A program made the position numbers and the translations under genes. The notes beneath the pieces are model-generated. The model did not search any database and had not been told where the DNA came from. It saw nothing but the letters and a program-made list of their open reading frames with translations. From Arenibacter sp. ARW7G5Y1 (GTDB lineage Bacteria; Bacteroidota; Bacteroidia; Flavobacteriales; Flavobacteriaceae), in the NCBI RefSeq assembly GCF_003201775.1, contig NZ_QJJZ01000006.1, forward strand, positions 124,001 through 188,000: a DNA stretch of 64,000 nucleotides. Direction: 5' to 3'. Of the stretch, positions 17,571 to 27,598 are shown one piece after another (position 1 is the stretch's first letter; every line of letters starts with the position of its first letter).

Positions 17571-18403
17571 AAATCGAAATTATTAGGGTCGGGACCAAAT
17601 CTTTTTCCACGGTCCAATTGATCTAATTTTTTAACATCCTCGGCAACAAGTTCAAAATCAAAAATGTCGGCATTGGCAATAATTCGATCCCTTTTTGCAG
17701 ATTTGGGAATCGTGATAACCCCTTTTTGCAAATCCCATCGCAGTACAATTTGGGCAATAGTCTTATTGTATTTTGCCGCTAGGTCCTTCATTATATCCAT
17801 TTCAAAGATATGCCCTTGCATTAGAGGGGACCAGGCTTCATACTGAATGGTATTTTTATTGCAAAAATCGATCAACTCCTGTTGCACCAAATAGGGATGA
17901 AATTCCATTTGGTTCACCATTGGGACTATTTCCGAAGAAGTCATTAAATCTTCAAGATGGTGCTGCATAAAATTACTCACTCCAATAGCCCTAACGCCTT
18001 TATGCTTATACAAATATTCCATAGCACGCCAAGTCTCCTTATACTTACCATTTACGGGCCAGTGTACCAAGTAAAGATCTAAATAATCCAAATTTAACCG
18101 CTTTAAACTGGATTCGTATGCCTTTATAGTACTTTCATAACCCTGATCGCTATTCCACACCTTACTCACCACGAATATATCTTTGCGGTCTACACCGCTT
18201 TCCTTAATCCCTTGGCCCACACCCTCTTCATTCTTATATATGGAAGCCGTATCTATATGCCGATATCCTTCATCCAACGCCCATTTTACCGCATTGACCA
18301 CTTCCTTTCCATCTTTGGACAAATAGACCCCTAAACCAAAATAGGGCATTTCCACGCCATTATGCAGCCTAAAACTTCCTTTTAAATCCGTTATATTTTT
18401 CAA
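17567..18403 (-). CDS. Aldo/keto reductase
   Basis: 278 residues, (beta/alpha)8 NADPH-dependent oxidoreductase. The catalytic tetrad is visible: Asp and Tyr in DTASIYKNEEGVG, Lys in VVSKVWNSDQG and His in LYLVHWPVNGKY. The cofactor loop ITIPKSAKRDRI is intact. It resembles the 2,5-diketo-gluconate/methylglyoxal reductase branch; the substrate is unknown. It starts 12 bp after the EnvC-like gene and may be transcribed with it. Confidence 0.9.
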   Translation of the reverse strand: MKNITDLKGSFRLHNGVEMPYFGLGVYLSKDGKEVVNAVKWALDEGYRHIDTASIYKNEEGVGQGIKESGVDRKDIFVVSKVWNSDQGYESTIKAYESSLKRLNLDYLDLYLVHWPVNGKYKETWRAMEYLYKHKGVRAIGVSNFMQHHLEDLMTSSEIVPMVNQMEFHPYLVQQELIDFCNKNTIQYEAWSPLMQGHIFEMDIMKDLAAKYNKTIAQIVLRWDLQKGVITIPKSAKRDRIIANADIFDFELVAEDVKKLDQLDRGKRFGPDPNNFDF

Positions 18404-18415
18404 TTTTAAAATATT

Positions 18416-19660
18416 TTATAGTTGATATATCCATTCCTCTGGATTAAGTCGGGTAGTATCCTTGTACAGATAAAATTTCAATTGGGTAGTACCGCTGGAT
18501 TTGCTGGTGTAAATATCCCCCAGATCCGACTTGGTGCTTACCTTATCCCCTTTTTTCACATAAACCCTGGAAAGATTGTAGTACGTACTTATATAATTTC
18601 CATGTTTAATCTGTACGCCCTTATTCCCTCCTGGAACTGACAGGATAGCGATAACCTCCCCTTCAAAGATGGCCCTCGCCTTGGATCCTTCATCGGTGGC
18701 AATGATTACCCCATTACTTTCGTGCTTTATACCGGGATAAACGGCGTCATTATAAACACCAAAACCCTGTCTTTTAATACCCTTTTCAACCGGCCAGATC
18801 AATTTTCCCTTGTTGGCCGAGAAATTATTGGCTACAATGGTCGCTTCGGGAGTTAAAACAAACTTACTACTACTTGTTGCAGTAGTACTGGTAGACTTAG
18901 TGGCCTCTCTGTTGGAGGCTGCAATAGCACTTCTAATTAATCTCTCTATCTGCTCGTCTATCCTCTTGGCCTCCTTCTTCTTATTTTCAATAGCCGTGGC
19001 ATATTTGCTTTCGTTCTTTCTTATACTCTTGAGCAACTCCTTTTGTGATTGGATTTCTTTGTACAATTGATTTTTGATCTGGGTATTTTCGGCCACAAGT
19101 TTATCCTTCTCCTTACGCTGTTCCGAAAGATCTTTGTTCAATTGGGTAAGCTCATCCGTTTTTGCCACAATTTGTTCGCCCTGTTCCTTTCTGTATTGGG
19201 TATATTGCTTCATGTATTGAAAGCGCTTAAAAGCCTGTAGAAAATCCTCGGAAGACAACAGAAACATCAATCTGCTCTGCCTGGATTTATTCTGATATGA
19301 CTTTTGAATCATATTCCCGTATTCCTCTTTAAGAAAAGCGAGATCATTTCGTAATTTTCCAATGTTCCTCACATTGGTATTTATCTGCCTATTGAGTAAA
19401 TTGGACTGTTGATTGGTAACCCTGATCAACTGCTGGCGTACATTTATTTTATGGTCCATAGCCTCCATCTGCTCTAAGACATTTCCCTTTTCCTTCTTCT
19501 CCGCGAACAATAATCGGTTAATCTCCGAAATTTCTTTTTGGAGCTGTTCCCTCTTGGACTCCAAGGCTTTTTGTTCATTGGTCTGGGCCCTTGAAATATT
19601 GCCCATAAAAATGAACATAACTAAAAGAGAATAAATTACATAAGAGTGTTTACTTCCCAT
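18416..19660 (-). CDS. EnvC-like murein hydrolase activator (degenerate LytM)
   Basis: 414 residues: signal peptide (to about 25), long coiled coil (about 26-265) and a C-terminal LytM/M23 domain (about 295-414). The metal ligands of active M23 peptidases are not preserved: the final HxH motif is replaced by TQLKFYLYKD, and the first H-x3-D motif reads HESNG. Loss of these residues is the hallmark of EnvC-type proteins, which activate amidases at the septum instead of cutting peptidoglycan themselves. It is immediately downstream of the DUF4292 lipoprotein (1-bp gap). Confidence 0.88.
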   Translation of the reverse strand: MGSKHSYVIYSLLVMFIFMGNISRAQTNEQKALESKREQLQKEISEINRLLFAEKKEKGNVLEQMEAMDHKINVRQQLIRVTNQQSNLLNRQINTNVRNIGKLRNDLAFLKEEYGNMIQKSYQNKSRQSRLMFLLSSEDFLQAFKRFQYMKQYTQYRKEQGEQIVAKTDELTQLNKDLSEQRKEKDKLVAENTQIKNQLYKEIQSQKELLKSIRKNESKYATAIENKKKEAKRIDEQIERLIRSAIAASNREATKSTSTTATSSSKFVLTPEATIVANNFSANKGKLIWPVEKGIKRQGFGVYNDAVYPGIKHESNGVIIATDEGSKARAIFEGEVIAILSVPGGNKGVQIKHGNYISTYYNLSRVYVKKGDKVSTKSDLGDIYTSKSSGTTQLKFYLYKDTTRLNPEEWIYQL

Positions 19661-19661
19661 A

Positions 19662-20447
19662 TTAATTTAATACAATTTCTTTAAAACCATTTGGTATGTT
19701 ATATGGAAAATTCAAGGCCCTATTGAACTCCATATTCCTAAATTCTAAGGTAATATTATTGGTATGGTCTCCATCTATGGCCAGAATATCTATCTCCCCT
19801 GGCAAAATCCATTTATTTACTTTTTGATAGTTCCTATAATTGATTTCAAGTAGTCGTTTCTCCCATGGTTGCGACAACTGCTGCGTAGCCATTCTATAAT
19901 TCAAAGGTTCTATTTGAAAAAGTGTTTTAAATAGATCTCCAACCTTTTTTGGTTTCAACTGATAGTTGTCGTTGGCGATATCCACCGTATACTTTTCTTC
20001 CCTTAAATCGAAAAGGGGCTCTCCCAAAAGAAGGTTTTGTACTTTTTGAAAATTAAGGTCGGTCCCCAATAATTGACTCAAATAGGAAAAATTCCCATCA
20101 AAATATTCGTTGTCCAACTTATTATAAAACGACACTCTTTCCGGAGTAATGTAGGCTTTTACGATTCCTAAGGGCGCGCTTAACCAAATGGCCTTATCCT
20201 TTTCCATCCTAAAACTAACACTTACGCTTTGTGTGCTCTCTCCGTCCGAATAATCTATCCTCATCTTTCCACTTAGGGTTTTAAAATTGAAATGGGTGTA
20301 ATAGTGGTTTCTTATAACCGCCTTAGCGGTTAAATTCCCATCCACCGTACCGCTTTTAATTACACTTGTAGACTTACAAGAAAACACCAATACCACAAAA
20401 ACGCCAAGTATAGCCCATTTTTGAAGTCTTTTAAAACTGTTTACCAT
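19662..20447 (-). CDS. DUF4292 lipoprotein
   Basis: 261 residues with a lipoprotein signal (VVLVFSCKS, cysteine near 24). The family is confined largely to Bacteroidota and has a LolA/LolB-like beta fold by appearance: alternating strands such as SVSFRMEKDKAIWLSAPLGI. A role in lipoprotein or lipid handling in the envelope is possible, not shown. It lies between a TPR protein and the EnvC-like gene, with gaps of 4 and 1 bp, so co-transcription is nearly certain. Confidence 0.85.
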   Translation of the reverse strand: MVNSFKRLQKWAILGVFVVLVFSCKSTSVIKSGTVDGNLTAKAVIRNHYYTHFNFKTLSGKMRIDYSDGESTQSVSVSFRMEKDKAIWLSAPLGIVKAYITPERVSFYNKLDNEYFDGNFSYLSQLLGTDLNFQKVQNLLLGEPLFDLREEKYTVDIANDNYQLKPKKVGDLFKTLFQIEPLNYRMATQQLSQPWEKRLLEINYRNYQKVNKWILPGEIDILAIDGDHTNNITLEFRNMEFNRALNFPYNIPNGFKEIVLN

Positions 20448-20451
20448 AGAT

Positions 20452-21384
20452 TTACGACCCGGATTTTAATTTACTAAGATACATATTTGCTTTGGAAGAA
20501 TTTCCCAAAGCATTGTTAGCATCCACTAATTCTTTATACATTTTATTGGCTAAATCCACATCGTCCAATAAATAATCCAATCCCGACTCCAGAATAGCAA
20601 CGGCCTCCTTATGTTTCTTGAGTTTATTTAAACTTTGTCCATAGGCGTAATAAAAATAAGCTTGAGCAGGAAAGTTTTCCAAGGCTTCCCAACTTACCGC
20701 CGCAGCATTTTTAAAGTCGCTCTTTGCCAAATAATCGGAAATTTTGGAGATAAAATTATCCATTGGGCCATATTTTGGAACCTCTTCAATAATTGTATCC
20801 TTTTCCATTACAGTAATTTCCTTTTTCTTAATAGCGTTGTTTACCCTAGTGGTTAGATCCTCTGAAAATGCCGAACCTTTCATACCGTTAAGTATTTTTA
20901 AGGCATTATCATAGTTTTCCCCAGCAAAATAGATCAAAGCCAAATTTTCCTGCAATTGGATATTTTTGTACGGAATCCTTTCCTGCACTTCCTCGAGGCC
21001 CGTCCCTTGACGTCGTGCAATATCCACCAGTGTACATAGCACCCAATAATTCCCTGGCCTCGCATTCACAGCAGAAATAGCATATTGCTGGGCCAAAACC
21101 ATTTGTTTTGAAGCCAAATAGGCCTTGGCCAGTTCATGGTCCAAGACAGCGTTGCTAGGGTCCAAGCGTTTACATTCCAAGAAGAGATTAATGGCCCTAT
21201 CGTAGTTTTCAATTCCTTTTTGCTTTAATGCCTCAAAGAATTTTTCTTGAAACTCATCGGTATATTCCTCCAAAAATAACTCGGCACTCCCTTCCTCCCC
21301 AACTTCATTTTCTTGGGCACAACTAGGACTTGGGGCCAAAACCACCCCCAGTGCAAAAATAATAATGTAGTCCCTCCTTCTCAT
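20452..21384 (-). CDS. Periplasmic tetratricopeptide repeat protein
   Basis: 310 residues with a signal peptide (IIFALGVVLAPSPSCA). Tetratricopeptide repeats cover most of the mature protein, for example the pattern around NYDRAINLFLECKRLDPSNA and KKHKEAVAILESGLDYL. TPR proteins act as scaffolds. Its place before DUF4292 and EnvC-like genes suggests a role in envelope assembly or division, but nothing in the sequence fixes a partner. Confidence 0.85.
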   Translation of the reverse strand: MRRRDYIIIFALGVVLAPSPSCAQENEVGEEGSAELFLEEYTDEFQEKFFEALKQKGIENYDRAINLFLECKRLDPSNAVLDHELAKAYLASKQMVLAQQYAISAVNARPGNYWVLCTLVDIARRQGTGLEEVQERIPYKNIQLQENLALIYFAGENYDNALKILNGMKGSAFSEDLTTRVNNAIKKKEITVMEKDTIIEEVPKYGPMDNFISKISDYLAKSDFKNAAAVSWEALENFPAQAYFYYAYGQSLNKLKKHKEAVAILESGLDYLLDDVDLANKMYKELVDANNALGNSSKANMYLSKLKSGS

Positions 21385-21522
21385 ATTACAAACTTCATAT
21401 TAGCGGGAAACGGACCTTAATATATAAAACCCAACCGTTTCCCATATCAATAAAAAGACAATGGGAACAACCCCCACAAAATTAGTGATAATGCCATAGT
21501 CCACCCCGTTTATAGCAGGTGT

Positions 21523-21957
21523 TTATTTTACTCCCGTACTGCCAAATCCTCCTGCTCCCCTTGAGGTATTGGAAAGCTCCTCAACCAATTGCCACTCCGC
21601 CCTTTCGTGTTTTGCGATGACCAATTGTGCTATACGCTCCCCATTTTCTATAGTGAATGCTTCGCTGGAAAGATTAATCAGTATTACACCTACCTCCCCC
21701 CTATAATCGGCATCAATCGTGCCAGGGGCATTAAGGACCGTAATTCCTTTTTTCGCTGCCAATCCACTACGAGGTCTAACCTGTGCCTCAAAACCTAAAG
21801 GAAGCTCCAAGAACAGACCCGTCTTAACTATAGTTCTTTCCATGGGTTGCAACACAATGGATTCCAAAAGATTGGCCCTTAGGTCCATTCCAGCGGAAGC
21901 CAAGGTTTCATAGTTTGGTAAAGGGTGAGCTGATTTATTGATAATTTTTATAGTCAT
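21523..21957 (-). CDS. dut: dUTP diphosphatase
   Basis: 144 residues, trimeric dUTPase. All five motifs are visible: [31 protein letters not shown] (with the catalytic Asp), a short fourth motif, and the C-terminal arginine/glycine arm [10 protein letters not shown]. It hydrolyses dUTP to dUMP and pyrophosphate. The gene overlaps the flippase by 4 bp, the usual arrangement in Flavobacteriaceae. Confidence 0.96.
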   Translation of the reverse strand: MTIKIINKSAHPLPNYETLASAGMDLRANLLESIVLQPMERTIVKTGLFLELPLGFEAQVRPRSGLAAKKGITVLNAPGTIDADYRGEVGVILINLSSEAFTIENGERIAQLVIAKHERAEWQLVEELSNTSRGAGGFGSTGVK

Positions 21958-23414
21958 TTTCTTAGAAAAATTTGTTTTAGTTTATCACTTTCAAGCCTAT
22001 AAACCATGCCCAAAAATAGAGTAAAAAATATACTGCCAATAATCAAATTACGATCGAAAACGTAAAAGGAGAGCATGGAAAACGAAATGGAGACCACTAG
22101 ATAAAAAATTATTTTTCTGTGGTTGTAAGGTATAGGGTAATACATTCTACCAAAAAAGAAAGACAGTATTACCATAGTGGCATAGGCCACTAAAGTTGCC
22201 ACAGCAGAGGCCACATATCCGAAATACGGAATAAAGGCAAAATTGATAATAATGGTTAGTATGGCACCGATCAACGAGATGTAGGCTCCAAATTTGGTGC
22301 GATCTGTTACTTTGTACCAAACTGACAAGTTGTGGTAAATTCCCAAACAAAAACTGGCCAAAACTACCAAAGGCACAATGGACATGGCCTCCCAATACGA
22401 TTCGTCCCTGACCAAAAGCAGCTTCAGAACATCGGCAAATACCACTACCCCCAACAATATTATGCTGCCCAGTATAACAAAATAGTTGGTAATCTGGGCA
22501 TAGGCCCTTTGGGGCTTCTCGGAAGTAGCATGACTAAAGAAAAAGGGTTCTATCCCCATTCTGAAGGCTGTAGCGAACAAGGTCATGAACATCGCCAATC
22601 TGTAACAGGCAGAGTATTTACCAATTTCACTTTCAGCGATATCTTCCGGCAAAAGATAGGAGAGCATAATTTTATCGAACACTTCGTTTATGGTAAAAGC
22701 AATTCCGGCCACCAGCACCGGTAAGGCATAATCCATCATTTTATACCACAATTTCTTATCAAATACATATGGCCTTCTAAAATATAGTCTTAGCATCAAA
22801 AGAAGCGTTATGGCACTGGCTATCAAATTGGATATGAAAATATACGATATTTCAAAATTTGGCCGGTACAGGGCACTAAAAGAAGAATCTGGGCTATCCA
22901 CGACCATTTGTGGCAATACTATTAAAAAGAAAAGGTTCAATCCAAAATTTATGGCCACATTGGATATCTTCACCAAGGCATAGCGCATTGGCTTTTCATT
23001 GGCCCTAAGCCAAGCAAAAGGCACTATGACCAATGCATCCAAGGCAAGAATCCAAATAGCATAACTAATATACTTTTCGTCAATATTGGTAAAGCTAGCA
23101 ACGCTATCCTTGAAAAGAAATGCCAAAACCACGAAAAGAAAAGTAGAGGCAATGATTGAAATCAGGGAAGTGGTAACAACCTTTTTACGGTCATCTGCCT
23201 TGGTGTAAAACCTAAAAAAGGCGGTTTCCATACCATAGGACAAAATGACATTGAAGATAGCAAACCACGCAAAAATAATACTAACCTCCCCAAAGCCTGC
23301 CGTTTCCAAAACCTCTGTATATAAAGGCAGCAATAAAAAGGATAGCATCCGGGGCAGGACCGTAGCCAAACCATAAATAAACGTCTGTTTGAAAAGTTTT
23401 TTTAGTGGATTCAA
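21954..23414 (-). CDS. Oligosaccharide flippase (Wzx/MurJ-like, MOP superfamily)
   Basis: 486 residues with 12 or more hydrophobic helices spread over the whole protein, as in polysaccharide flippases of the MOP superfamily that move lipid-linked sugars across the inner membrane. The start is TTG at 23412-23414: it gives [24 protein letters not shown], a very typical N terminus, and there is no better in-frame ATG. It heads the operon flippase-dut-TPR-DUF4292-envC. This copy is far from the polysaccharide locus at 52-64 kb, so a housekeeping substrate is more likely. Confidence 0.85.
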   Translation of the reverse strand: MNPLKKLFKQTFIYGLATVLPRMLSFLLLPLYTEVLETAGFGEVSIIFAWFAIFNVILSYGMETAFFRFYTKADDRKKVVTTSLISIIASTFLFVVLAFLFKDSVASFTNIDEKYISYAIWILALDALVIVPFAWLRANEKPMRYALVKISNVAINFGLNLFFLIVLPQMVVDSPDSSFSALYRPNFEISYIFISNLIASAITLLLMLRLYFRRPYVFDKKLWYKMMDYALPVLVAGIAFTINEVFDKIMLSYLLPEDIAESEIGKYSACYRLAMFMTLFATAFRMGIEPFFFSHATSEKPQRAYAQITNYFVILGSIILLGVVVFADVLKLLLVRDESYWEAMSIVPLVVLASFCLGIYHNLSVWYKVTDRTKFGAYISLIGAILTIIINFAFIPYFGYVASAVATLVAYATMVILSFFFGRMYYPIPYNHRKIIFYLVVSISFSMLSFYVFDRNLIIGSIFFTLFLGMVYRLESDKLKQIFLRK

Positions 23415-23516
23415 AGAAATCTATGAATTAGCTTTAAAATTAGGCATTTAATCGATGCGCGCAAAGTTAGTTAAATAGCTTATTCAACAAATGCCCTTTA
23501 TAAATTCTTTATAAAT

Positions 23517-23542
23517 GGAAAAGCCCCACATTCCTGTGAGGC
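23517..23542 (-). terminator. Terminator of the ATP synthase operon
   Basis: Read on the minus strand, GCCTCACA and TGTGGGGC pair (one G-U wobble) around GGAA, followed by TTTT. It lies about 95 nt after the atpG stop and before the flippase gene. Confidence 0.75.
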
Positions 23543-23635
23543 ACTCTCTATAATTTTCAAAAGGGTTAGCTAAATTACTATATACCTAATTGCTCAAATC
23601 TTCGCAATTAAAACATTTAAAAACTAACGGCTTTT

Positions 23636-24496
23636 CTAATTGTTCAACGCTTCCGCTCCACCTACAATTTCCAAAATTTCGCCGGTGATGGCAGCTTGCC
23701 TTGCTTTGTTATATGTAAGTTTCAACTGATTTCTTAGGTCCGTTGCGTTGTCCGTTGCCTTGTGCATAGCGGTCATACGAGCCCCATGTTCACTAGCAAA
23801 TGAATCGCGCACACCTTTGTACAATTGGGTTTTCAATGATTTTGGAATCAATTGTTCCACAATCTCGGCCTTGGAAGGTTCAAAAATATAATCCGACACC
23901 GAATTGGCTTCACCTTCCACCGGAACAATTGGCAAAAACTGTTCTGTCATTACTATTTGTGTAGCTGCATTTTTGAATTTGTTATACACAATTTCAATCT
24001 TATCGTAAGCACCTGTGGTAAACAAGTCCATTAAATCCTCGGCAATGGCCGCCACATTATCAAAGGTCAGATCATCATAAACCGAACTGTGGTTTGCAAT
24101 GACCTTGTTCTTTTTCTTTAAAATGTCATTGGCCTTTTTACCAATGGCAACAAAATCTACTTGTTTGCCAGCATAGGTTTCCTTTGCCAACAGCGCACTT
24201 TGCTTTAAAATGTTCGTATTAAACGCACCGCACAAACCACGGTTAGAGGTTATGGCAACGATCAACACCTTTTTTACTTCACGATTATCGGCAAACTTGC
24301 TTCCGGAATCTGCATCAAGGCTAGCGCTAAGGCTTTGTAAAAGCTCCGACAATTTATCGGAATAAGGACGCATTGCGGTAATGGCATCCTGAGCCTTCTT
24401 CAACTTAGCGGCAGAAACCATTTTCATGGCACTGGTAATCTGCATCGTTGAAGATACCGTAGCAATTCTATTACGTATTTCTTTTAAATTGGCCAT
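23636..24496 (-). CDS. atpG: ATP synthase F1 subunit gamma
   Basis: 286 residues. The start chosen is the ATG at 24494-24496, giving MANLKEIRNRIATVSSTMQITSAM, the classical N terminus; an in-frame codon three residues upstream is unlikely. Both the N-terminal and C-terminal coiled-coil helices of the rotor stalk are present (C terminus ITGEILEIVGGAEALNN). One copy per F1. It follows atpA after a 103-bp gap that contains a perfect 18-bp hairpin, and is the last gene of the operon; atpD and atpC are not in the window. Confidence 0.95.
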   Translation of the reverse strand: MANLKEIRNRIATVSSTMQITSAMKMVSAAKLKKAQDAITAMRPYSDKLSELLQSLSASLDADSGSKFADNREVKKVLIVAITSNRGLCGAFNTNILKQSALLAKETYAGKQVDFVAIGKKANDILKKKNKVIANHSSVYDDLTFDNVAAIAEDLMDLFTTGAYDKIEIVYNKFKNAATQIVMTEQFLPIVPVEGEANSVSDYIFEPSKAEIVEQLIPKSLKTQLYKGVRDSFASEHGARMTAMHKATDNATDLRNQLKLTYNKARQAAITGEILEIVGGAEALNN

Positions 24497-24554
24497 AGGC
24501 TCCACTTAAGCTCCCCTTAGGAGAGGAATACTGTGTTAGACATTCATTTATTCA

Positions 24555-24593
24555 ATTTTATCTGTCTTTTTGGATCAAAAAGACAGATAAAAT
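24555..24593 (-). promoter_or_regulatory. Perfect 18-bp stem-loop between atpA and atpG
   Basis: The 18 nt at 24555-24572 (ATTTTATCTGTCTTTTTG) and at 24576-24593 are exact reverse complements with a GAT loop. It starts 7 nt after the atpA stop codon. GC content is low and no T-run follows, so it looks more like an mRNA processing or stability element than a full terminator. Confidence 0.75.
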
Positions 24594-24599
24594 ACTTTA

Positions 24600-26174
24600 T
24601 TAATATTTAGCGGATAGATCTTTGGCTACAGAGCTTAAAACATCTATTACCTCATCTGTTAACTTTCCTGCCTTAAGCTGATCCAAAACTCCCCTATGCT
24701 TGGCATTTAAGAACTCCAGATAGTCTCTTTCAAACTCTTTTACCTTCTCTACAGGAACCTTGTTCAACAAGTTCTTGGAACCAGCATAAATAATCGCTAC
24801 CTGATCTTCAACAGTAAAAGGATCGTTCTGTGCCTGTTTAAGAATTTCAACGTTTCTGCGTCCTTTTTCAATAACATTCAAGGTCGCGGCATCCAAATCT
24901 GAACCGAACTTGGCAAATGCTTCCAATTCACGGAATTGTGCCTGATCCAATTTTAAGGTTCCGGCCACCTTTTTCATTGATTTTATCTGGGCATTACCCC
25001 CAACACGGGATACAGAAATACCCACGTTGATCGCTGGACGCACCCCTTGGTTGAAAAGATCCTGGGTCAAGAAAATCTGACCGTCGGTAATCGAAATTAC
25101 GTTGGTAGGAATATAAGCGGAAACATCCCCTGCTTGGGTTTCAATAATGGGCAAGGCTGTCAAAGAACCTCCACCTTTTACCATTGGTTTCAATACCTCT
25201 GGCAAATCGTTCATATTTTTTGCGATAGTATCATCTGCAATTACTTTTGCCGCACGCTCCAACAATCTTGAATGAAGGTAAAAAACATCTCCAGGGTAAG
25301 CCTCACGTCCTGGTGGACGTCTTAACAATAATGATATCTCACGATAGGCAACCGCTTGTTTTGACAAATCATCATAGATGATCAAAGCAGGCCTACCCGT
25401 ATCCCTAAAATATTCTCCAATTGCCGCTCCGGCAAAAGGGGCATATACCTGCATGGAAGCAGGATCGGAAGCATTGGCAGCTACAATGGTAGTATAGGCC
25501 AAAGCCCCTGCCTCTTCCAAGGTCTTTGCAATGTTTGCTACTGTAGAGGCCTTTTGACCTATGGCAACATATATACAATATACAGGTTCCCCTGCATCGT
25601 AAAATTCCTTTTGATTCAAAATAGTATCCACACAAACGGTAGTCTTACCCGTCTGACGGTCACCAATAACCAGCTCACGCTGACCCCTACCCACAGGAAT
25701 CATAGCATCGATAGCCTTTATTCCTGTTTGCAATGGTTCTGTCACCGGCTGACGGAAAATAACTCCAGGCGCCTTGCGCTCCAATGGCAATTCATACAAT
25801 TCACCAGTTATTGGGCCTTTACCATCTATAGGTGCTCCCAATGTATCTACAACACGACCAATAATACCTTCACCAACTTTAATGGAGGCAATGGTCTGGG
25901 TACGTTTTACAACCGAACCTTCCTTAATATTTCTGGATGGGCTCAACAATACCACACCAACGTTATCCTCTTCCAAGTTTAGAACGATCCCCTGAAGTCC
26001 ACCTTCAAATTCTACCAATTCCCCATATTGGACATTAGATAATCCATAAACCCTAGCGATACCATCACCTACTTGTAGAACGGTACCCACCTCGTTTAAT
26101 GAAGCTGATGCTTCAAATCCCGATAACTGTTTCTTTAATATTGCTGATACTTCAGCGGCTTTTACTCCTGCCAT
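24600..26174 (-). CDS. atpA: ATP synthase F1 subunit alpha
   Basis: 524 residues. Walker [10 protein letters not shown] (171-179), the [17 protein letters not shown] segment and the arginine finger region (SVSRVGG) are intact. Three copies alternate with beta in the F1 head. The length fits Bacteroidota alpha subunits. It lies 58 bp after atpH. Confidence 0.97.
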   Translation of the reverse strand: MAGVKAAEVSAILKKQLSGFEASASLNEVGTVLQVGDGIARVYGLSNVQYGELVEFEGGLQGIVLNLEEDNVGVVLLSPSRNIKEGSVVKRTQTIASIKVGEGIIGRVVDTLGAPIDGKGPITGELYELPLERKAPGVIFRQPVTEPLQTGIKAIDAMIPVGRGQRELVIGDRQTGKTTVCVDTILNQKEFYDAGEPVYCIYVAIGQKASTVANIAKTLEEAGALAYTTIVAANASDPASMQVYAPFAGAAIGEYFRDTGRPALIIYDDLSKQAVAYREISLLLRRPPGREAYPGDVFYLHSRLLERAAKVIADDTIAKNMNDLPEVLKPMVKGGGSLTALPIIETQAGDVSAYIPTNVISITDGQIFLTQDLFNQGVRPAINVGISVSRVGGNAQIKSMKKVAGTLKLDQAQFRELEAFAKFGSDLDAATLNVIEKGRRNVEILKQAQNDPFTVEDQVAIIYAGSKNLLNKVPVEKVKEFERDYLEFLNAKHRGVLDQLKAGKLTDEVIDVLSSVAKDLSAKY

Positions 26175-26232
26175 TTGTTATAGATATAAGATTAGGACTT
26201 CCTTGAAACCCAAGGCCGACCAAAAAAATTAT

Positions 26233-26778
26233 TTATAGACTATTTGTAAACTCTCTCTTTAAATTACTCAATTTATTGGCAATACTTGCATCATACTGCA
26301 AATCTCCAACCCTCAAAATAAACCCTCCTATAATGCTCTCATCCACTTTGTTCTCTATGGTGGATTGGTTGCCGGTGAGTTGAACTATTTTGGTCAATAT
26401 TTTTTTCTCAAGTTCGGCACTTAGGGGAACCGCTGTGGTAACCTTCGCAACCCCCTGCCCCTTTCTAGCTTCATTTAAAATGATGAACTTCTCTGCCACA
26501 TCGTTCAGAATTGAAATTCTCTTATTATCCACCAAGGTGGAAATAAGTCCCTCGGTAACGCTATTGCTTCCCTTGAAGATTTCGGATAAGGCCTGCTTTT
26601 TAAGTTCGCCTTGCAAAACCGGGCTCCCTAACATTTCCCGAAGTTCATTGCTATCAGCAATAGTAGATAAAATACTGCGGAAATCCTTCTCCACCTGTTC
26701 GGTAGCTTTATTTTCTACCGCCAAGTCCATAATTGCCTTTGCGTAACGTACGGCTGCTCTAGCTTCGTTCATATCCAA
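26233..26778 (-). CDS. atpH: ATP synthase F1 subunit delta
   Basis: 181 residues, OSCP/delta family, part of the peripheral stalk that joins F1 to subunit b. Helical N-terminal domain (AVRYAKAIMDLAVENK) and C-terminal segment with ESIIGGFILRVGDLQYDASI, the family signature. A second in-frame ATG two codons in could be the true start. 4 bp after atpF. Confidence 0.94.
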   Translation of the reverse strand: MDMNEARAAVRYAKAIMDLAVENKATEQVEKDFRSILSTIADSNELREMLGSPVLQGELKKQALSEIFKGSNSVTEGLISTLVDNKRISILNDVAEKFIILNEARKGQGVAKVTTAVPLSAELEKKILTKIVQLTGNQSTIENKVDESIIGGFILRVGDLQYDASIANKLSNLKREFTNSL

Positions 26779-26782
26779 ATCC

Positions 26783-27283
26783 CTAATTTAACTTAATGTC
26801 CCCGATCATTTCCTCTACCAACTTCATTTGTTTGGCCTTATCGGAAAACTGATCTTTAATTACTTTTTCAGCAATCTCCAGGGACAAGGTAGCCACTTCG
26901 TTTTTAATATCGGCTACGGCAGCTTTCTTTTCACTTTCAATGGCAAGTTGTGCCTGCTTGATCATTTTATCTGCCTCTGCCTGTGCCAAATCTTTGGCAT
27001 CGGCAACAATTTTCTCCTTCATTTCACGAGCCTCCTTTATCATGGCCTCACGTTCAACGCGTGCCTCTTGCAATAGCCGCTCGCTATCGGCAGTAACGTT
27101 TTGCATCTCCTTTTTGGCATTCTCCGCTGCGGCCAAGGCATCCTTAATTCCTGATTCGCGATCCTCAACGGCATCAAGAATAGGTTTCCACGCAAATTTA
27201 CGCAACAAGAGAAGCACTGCTATAAACAATAACAATTGCCAAAAAAACAATCCAAATGAAAACTGCTCTATTAATTTTTCCAT
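26783..27283 (-). CDS. atpF: ATP synthase F0 subunit b
   Basis: 166 residues. One N-terminal membrane helix (FGLFFWQLLLFIAVLLLLRKF), then a long charged alpha-helix with strong heptad character (for example KDALAAAENAKKEMQNVTAD). This is the peripheral stalk dimer. It follows atpE with a 90-bp gap that contains a perfect 12-bp hairpin. Confidence 0.95.
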   Translation of the reverse strand: MEKLIEQFSFGLFFWQLLLFIAVLLLLRKFAWKPILDAVEDRESGIKDALAAAENAKKEMQNVTADSERLLQEARVEREAMIKEAREMKEKIVADAKDLAQAEADKMIKQAQLAIESEKKAAVADIKNEVATLSLEIAEKVIKDQFSDKAKQMKLVEEMIGDIKLN

Positions 27284-27328
27284 GTCCTAATATATGAAAT
27301 GTAAACGTTTAACTTTTAATGGTAAAAG

Positions 27329-27357
27329 AACAGCTATAACCAACCGTTATAGCTGTT
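27329..27357 (-). promoter_or_regulatory. Perfect 12-bp stem-loop between atpE and atpF
   Basis: AACAGCTATAAC (27329-27340) pairs exactly with GTTATAGCTGTT (27346-27357) around CAACC. On the minus strand it lies 16 nt after the atpE stop and is followed by TCTTTTAC, a weak U-tract. It could attenuate transcription or protect the upstream mRNA. Confidence 0.75.
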
Positions 27358-27373
27358 GCTTTGTTGTGTTTGA

Positions 27374-27565
27374 TTAAGATGCGAAAAGCGCAGCAAAACC
27401 AATACCTTCAATAAGAGCCGCAGCAATCAACATTGCTGTTTGAATCTTACCGGAAGCCTCTGGCTGACGAGCGATGGCATCCATAGCAGAACCACCAATT
27501 TTACCAATACCTAAACCAGCACCGATAACGATCAAACCAGCTCCTACAATAGTTGGGATTTCCAT
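27374..27565 (-). CDS. atpE: ATP synthase F0 subunit c
   Basis: 63 residues, two membrane helices joined by a polar loop (ARQPEASGKIQ). The ion-binding carboxylate is the glutamate in AAALIEGIGFAALF on the second helix. The ring lacks an obvious sodium signature (no clear Q/E pair on helix 1), so proton coupling is the default reading. Confidence 0.95.
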   Translation of the reverse strand: MEIPTIVGAGLIVIGAGLGIGKIGGSAMDAIARQPEASGKIQTAMLIAAALIEGIGFAALFAS

Positions 27566-27598
27566 AATATATATAATTAATTATTAAACATTCTACTC

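Noticed and set aside
18416-19660. Considered as an active M23 peptidase
   Set aside because: The metal-binding HxH is missing, so an EnvC-type activator role fits better.
24555-24593. Considered as the terminator of the ATP synthase operon
   Set aside because: It lies inside the operon before atpG, has low GC and no T-run; a better terminator occurs after atpG at 23517-23542.
25554-25982. Plus-strand ORF of 142 codons within atpA
   Set aside because: Antisense to highly conserved ATP synthase alpha coding sequence; Asn/Thr/Tyr-rich chance frame.
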